A stretch of DNA of 64,000 bases, taken from Tetradesmus obliquus (Eukaryota; Chlorophyta; Chlorophyceae; Sphaeropleales; Scenedesmaceae). Location: contig CP126201.1 of the NCBI GenBank assembly GCA_030272155.1, positions 4,574,501 to 4,638,500 of the forward strand, in the 5' to 3' direction. The position numbers and the translations under genes are program-made. This document shows positions 62,277 through 64,000 of the stretch, one piece after another (the stretch's first letter is position 1; each line of letters opens with the position of its first letter). The notes beneath the pieces were generated by a model. The model worked only from the letters and a program-made list of their open reading frames with translations. It had not been told where the DNA came from and made no database searches.

Positions 62277-62675
62277 ATTTAGACCTGGAGCATCGAGCTG
62301 AGCCGGACGGCTCTGAACTTCGGCGAGCCTATCAAAACGGCCAACCGGATTTGTACGGCTTTAGCAGCAAACGAGAACAGAATTACCATTTATTTATGGA
62401 ACAGTTTTTTAAAGGTGAAGCATCGTTTCGGCGGTTATGTGCTACAATAACCCTAACACCCAGCAGTACTATGGTATTGCCAGACTATTAATTGCCAGAC
62501 ATTGCGACGTCTTTCGCAGGCCCTGTCAGTGGCAGGTGCCCCTGCACCACCTTCTGTGCATACATGCGCACGCAATCCACCGCTTAAGCACATCAGGTCC
62601 AGGCTGTTGCGGTAACCAGGCTGCTGCAGCCAGCACATGTGGCTGCTGCAACCGCCCTATTATCACACTATGGTG
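62277..62675. other. AT-richer spacer between the kinesin and propeller genes
   Basis: About 400 bp with few CAG triplets, unlike the rest of the window. It should contain the promoter of the propeller gene and the 3' end of the kinesin. A + strand frame (62069-62491) is open through it and reads like ordinary protein (LYGFSSKREQNYHLFMEQFF), but it overlaps the propeller gene's first two exons antisense and has no family match I recognise. Confidence 0.4.
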
Positions 62676-64000
62676 TTAGGAGCACTTGATTGTTGTCCCT
62701 AATGCTGCGGCTGCCGCAGACCCTGGCACGCTGCAACATTGGTCTGCCCCAGGCCCCATTTGCTTCGACCAGCAAGGAGACAAATCAGATGCCGCGCCTG
62801 CTTCCAAATCCCCACCCACCACGATAGCCATCATCCTGAAGCGCAGCTTGTGCATCAGCCCGCGCGCCCTGCTGTGGTTGATGATGGGGAAGTTGCGCGC
62901 GCCCCGTGCTGTTGTCAGCTGCTTGAGCGTTGTGCTGGAGGCCTCGTAGTCGCCTTGCCGCACTGTGCCCACCATCAGTGTGAGGCAGTTGCCACCCAGG
63001 GCATCTGCACAGGGTGTTTGGTTGCATGGCAGCATCAGCGGTGCTGTAAGCTGCGTGACATGCAGTGCGGCGCTCAGCTGCAGGCTGCGCAAGTGGCCCC
63101 AAAGCACACAGTGCCCACCCAGGGTATCTGCACAGGCATTACTAATGCCTGGTAGCGGCATGGCAGCACCAGCAGTGCAATTGACTGCATGACATGCAGT
63201 GTGCCGCTCGGCTGCAGGCACCCCAAGTTCAATGATATGTGTGTTTTCCTGCAAGCGCTCAACCAAGGAAATCACCTATAGCTGCAGGAGTCCCTGCACG
63301 CAGCCTGCCCTGAGCCCACCTGCCAGCAGCTGCGTCAGCACTGCATCCCCGTAGCCAACAAACTCAGCACTGCCCTCCTGCAGGCGGTACATACATAAGT
63401 GACACAGCAGTGTCAAGCATACACGCAAGACACCTTGATTCTACGAGCAGCTGAAGGCACATGCGCATGTTCTTGCTCAAAGCAACCTTGTCCACAGCAC
63501 CAGCCCAGGGCTATCCCCAGCAGAGATGCCACGCATGAAATTTCCAAAACTACCCTCGTCCTACACAAAACAAAAGGTGCAAACTGAGCCCACCTGTGCC
63601 AGCCGCCGCAGCACCAGGCCCAGCCCCAGCAGGCTCTTGTTGAGGCTCAGCCCCTCACGCAGCCGCAGCACCTCCGCATCCATGCCCAGCCGCTCCGCAC
63701 CAGGCAGGTCCACAAACAGCAGCTTGCTGATCTGCAGCAGCAGCAGCAGTAGCAGCAGCAGCCTTGGAATGACTGTGGTTGAAGCAGCACACGCGTAGGG
63801 TGGGACAGCAGGCACGGGGTTGAGGCTGTATGCAGCCGGTGCACCCGTCTGCTGATGCCTTGACAGTGCTGTGGCACACACGATGCACACACACAGCCAC
63901 ACGCACTGCTGCCACGCACACCATGCACAAATACAATAGCCACAAGCTGCTGCCACCTTGTTAGCACATGTGTACACCCGCACCATGATGCCGTCCTCCT
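62676..64000 (-). CDS. Divergent kinesin-like protein, C-terminal part (cut by window end)
   Basis: Exons seen: 63957-64000 (partial), 63594-63731, 63320-63377 and 62676-63004, all in phase. They encode the second half of a kinesin motor: KLLFVDLPGAERL in place of switch II DLAGSER, then LSLNKSLLGLGLVLRRLAQ, then FVGYGDAVLTQLLADALGGNCLTLMVGTVR (compare YRDSKLTRLLQDSLGG). Motor homology fades soon after NFPIINHSRARG, and the frame ends 65-70 residues later at 62676. The switch II changes (Ala to Pro, Ser to Ala) suggest reduced or altered ATPase activity. The P-loop half lies beyond the window. The motor is near the C-terminus, with no long tail after it; the last exon might instead splice onward, which could not be excluded. 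Subfamily is not identified. Confidence 0.75.
63100..63127 (-). repeat. Echo of kinesin last-exon head
   Basis: The acceptor and first codons of exon 62676-63004 (TGTGCAG|ATGCCCTGGGTGGCAACTGC) recur 123 bp upstream in the transcript as TGTGCAG|ATACCCTGGGTGGGCACTGT. Confidence 0.8.

Overview
The window looks like nuclear DNA of a chlorophycean green alga, most likely of the Scenedesmus/Tetradesmus type. The signs are intron-rich genes with GT(G)..TGCAG splice sites, pervasive CAG/CTG trinucleotides encoding Gln/Ala/Ser/Leu runs, TGTAA motifs after stop codons (the usual green-algal poly(A) signal), and land-plant-like or ciliary gene families. The genus is inferred from style; no marker gene proves it. 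Exon models were built by hand from frame continuity, splice consensus and paralogue comparison.

Region 1 (0.4-14.5 kb, + strand) is a tandem array of three four-exon genes for a long helical protein ending in a MYND zinc finger. Copy 2 (5640-9585) is intact. Copy 1 carries a nonsense codon, a 227-bp insertion made of an inverted copy of its own exon 3, and two frameshifts. Copy 3 has a nonsense codon and a 45-residue Asp tract.

Region 2 (15.1-18.2 kb, +) is a seven-exon type I membrane protein of the plant DUF7794 type. Region 3 (20-33.4 kb, +) holds five tandem members of one F-box-like/alpha-solenoid superfamily in two subfamilies. Only 21089-23401 and 30662-33394 are intact. The 3' half of one pseudogene looks recently converted by its neighbour.

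Region 4 (34.8-45.5 kb, - strand) is a 21-exon gene (891 aa) with an N-terminal helical bundle, an EF-hand and two p25-alpha (TPPP) domains. It shares a 574-bp divergent promoter region with a SYP5-type Qc-SNARE (46.05-48.52 kb, +), whose predicted zero-layer residue is His instead of Gln. Region 5 (49.5-64 kb, -) holds a long coiled-coil protein, a 10-exon strictosidine-synthase-like/APMAP-type beta-propeller protein, and the 3' part of a divergent kinesin cut by the window end.

The most unusual feature is genome-wide in style rather than a single gene. In at least five unrelated genes, the edge of an exon with its splice site is tandemly repeated into the flanking intron, usually at 100-145 bp spacing ('exon-edge echoes'). 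This creates ladders of competing acceptors or donors. Separately, each of the three tandem paralogue groups keeps exactly one intact copy.
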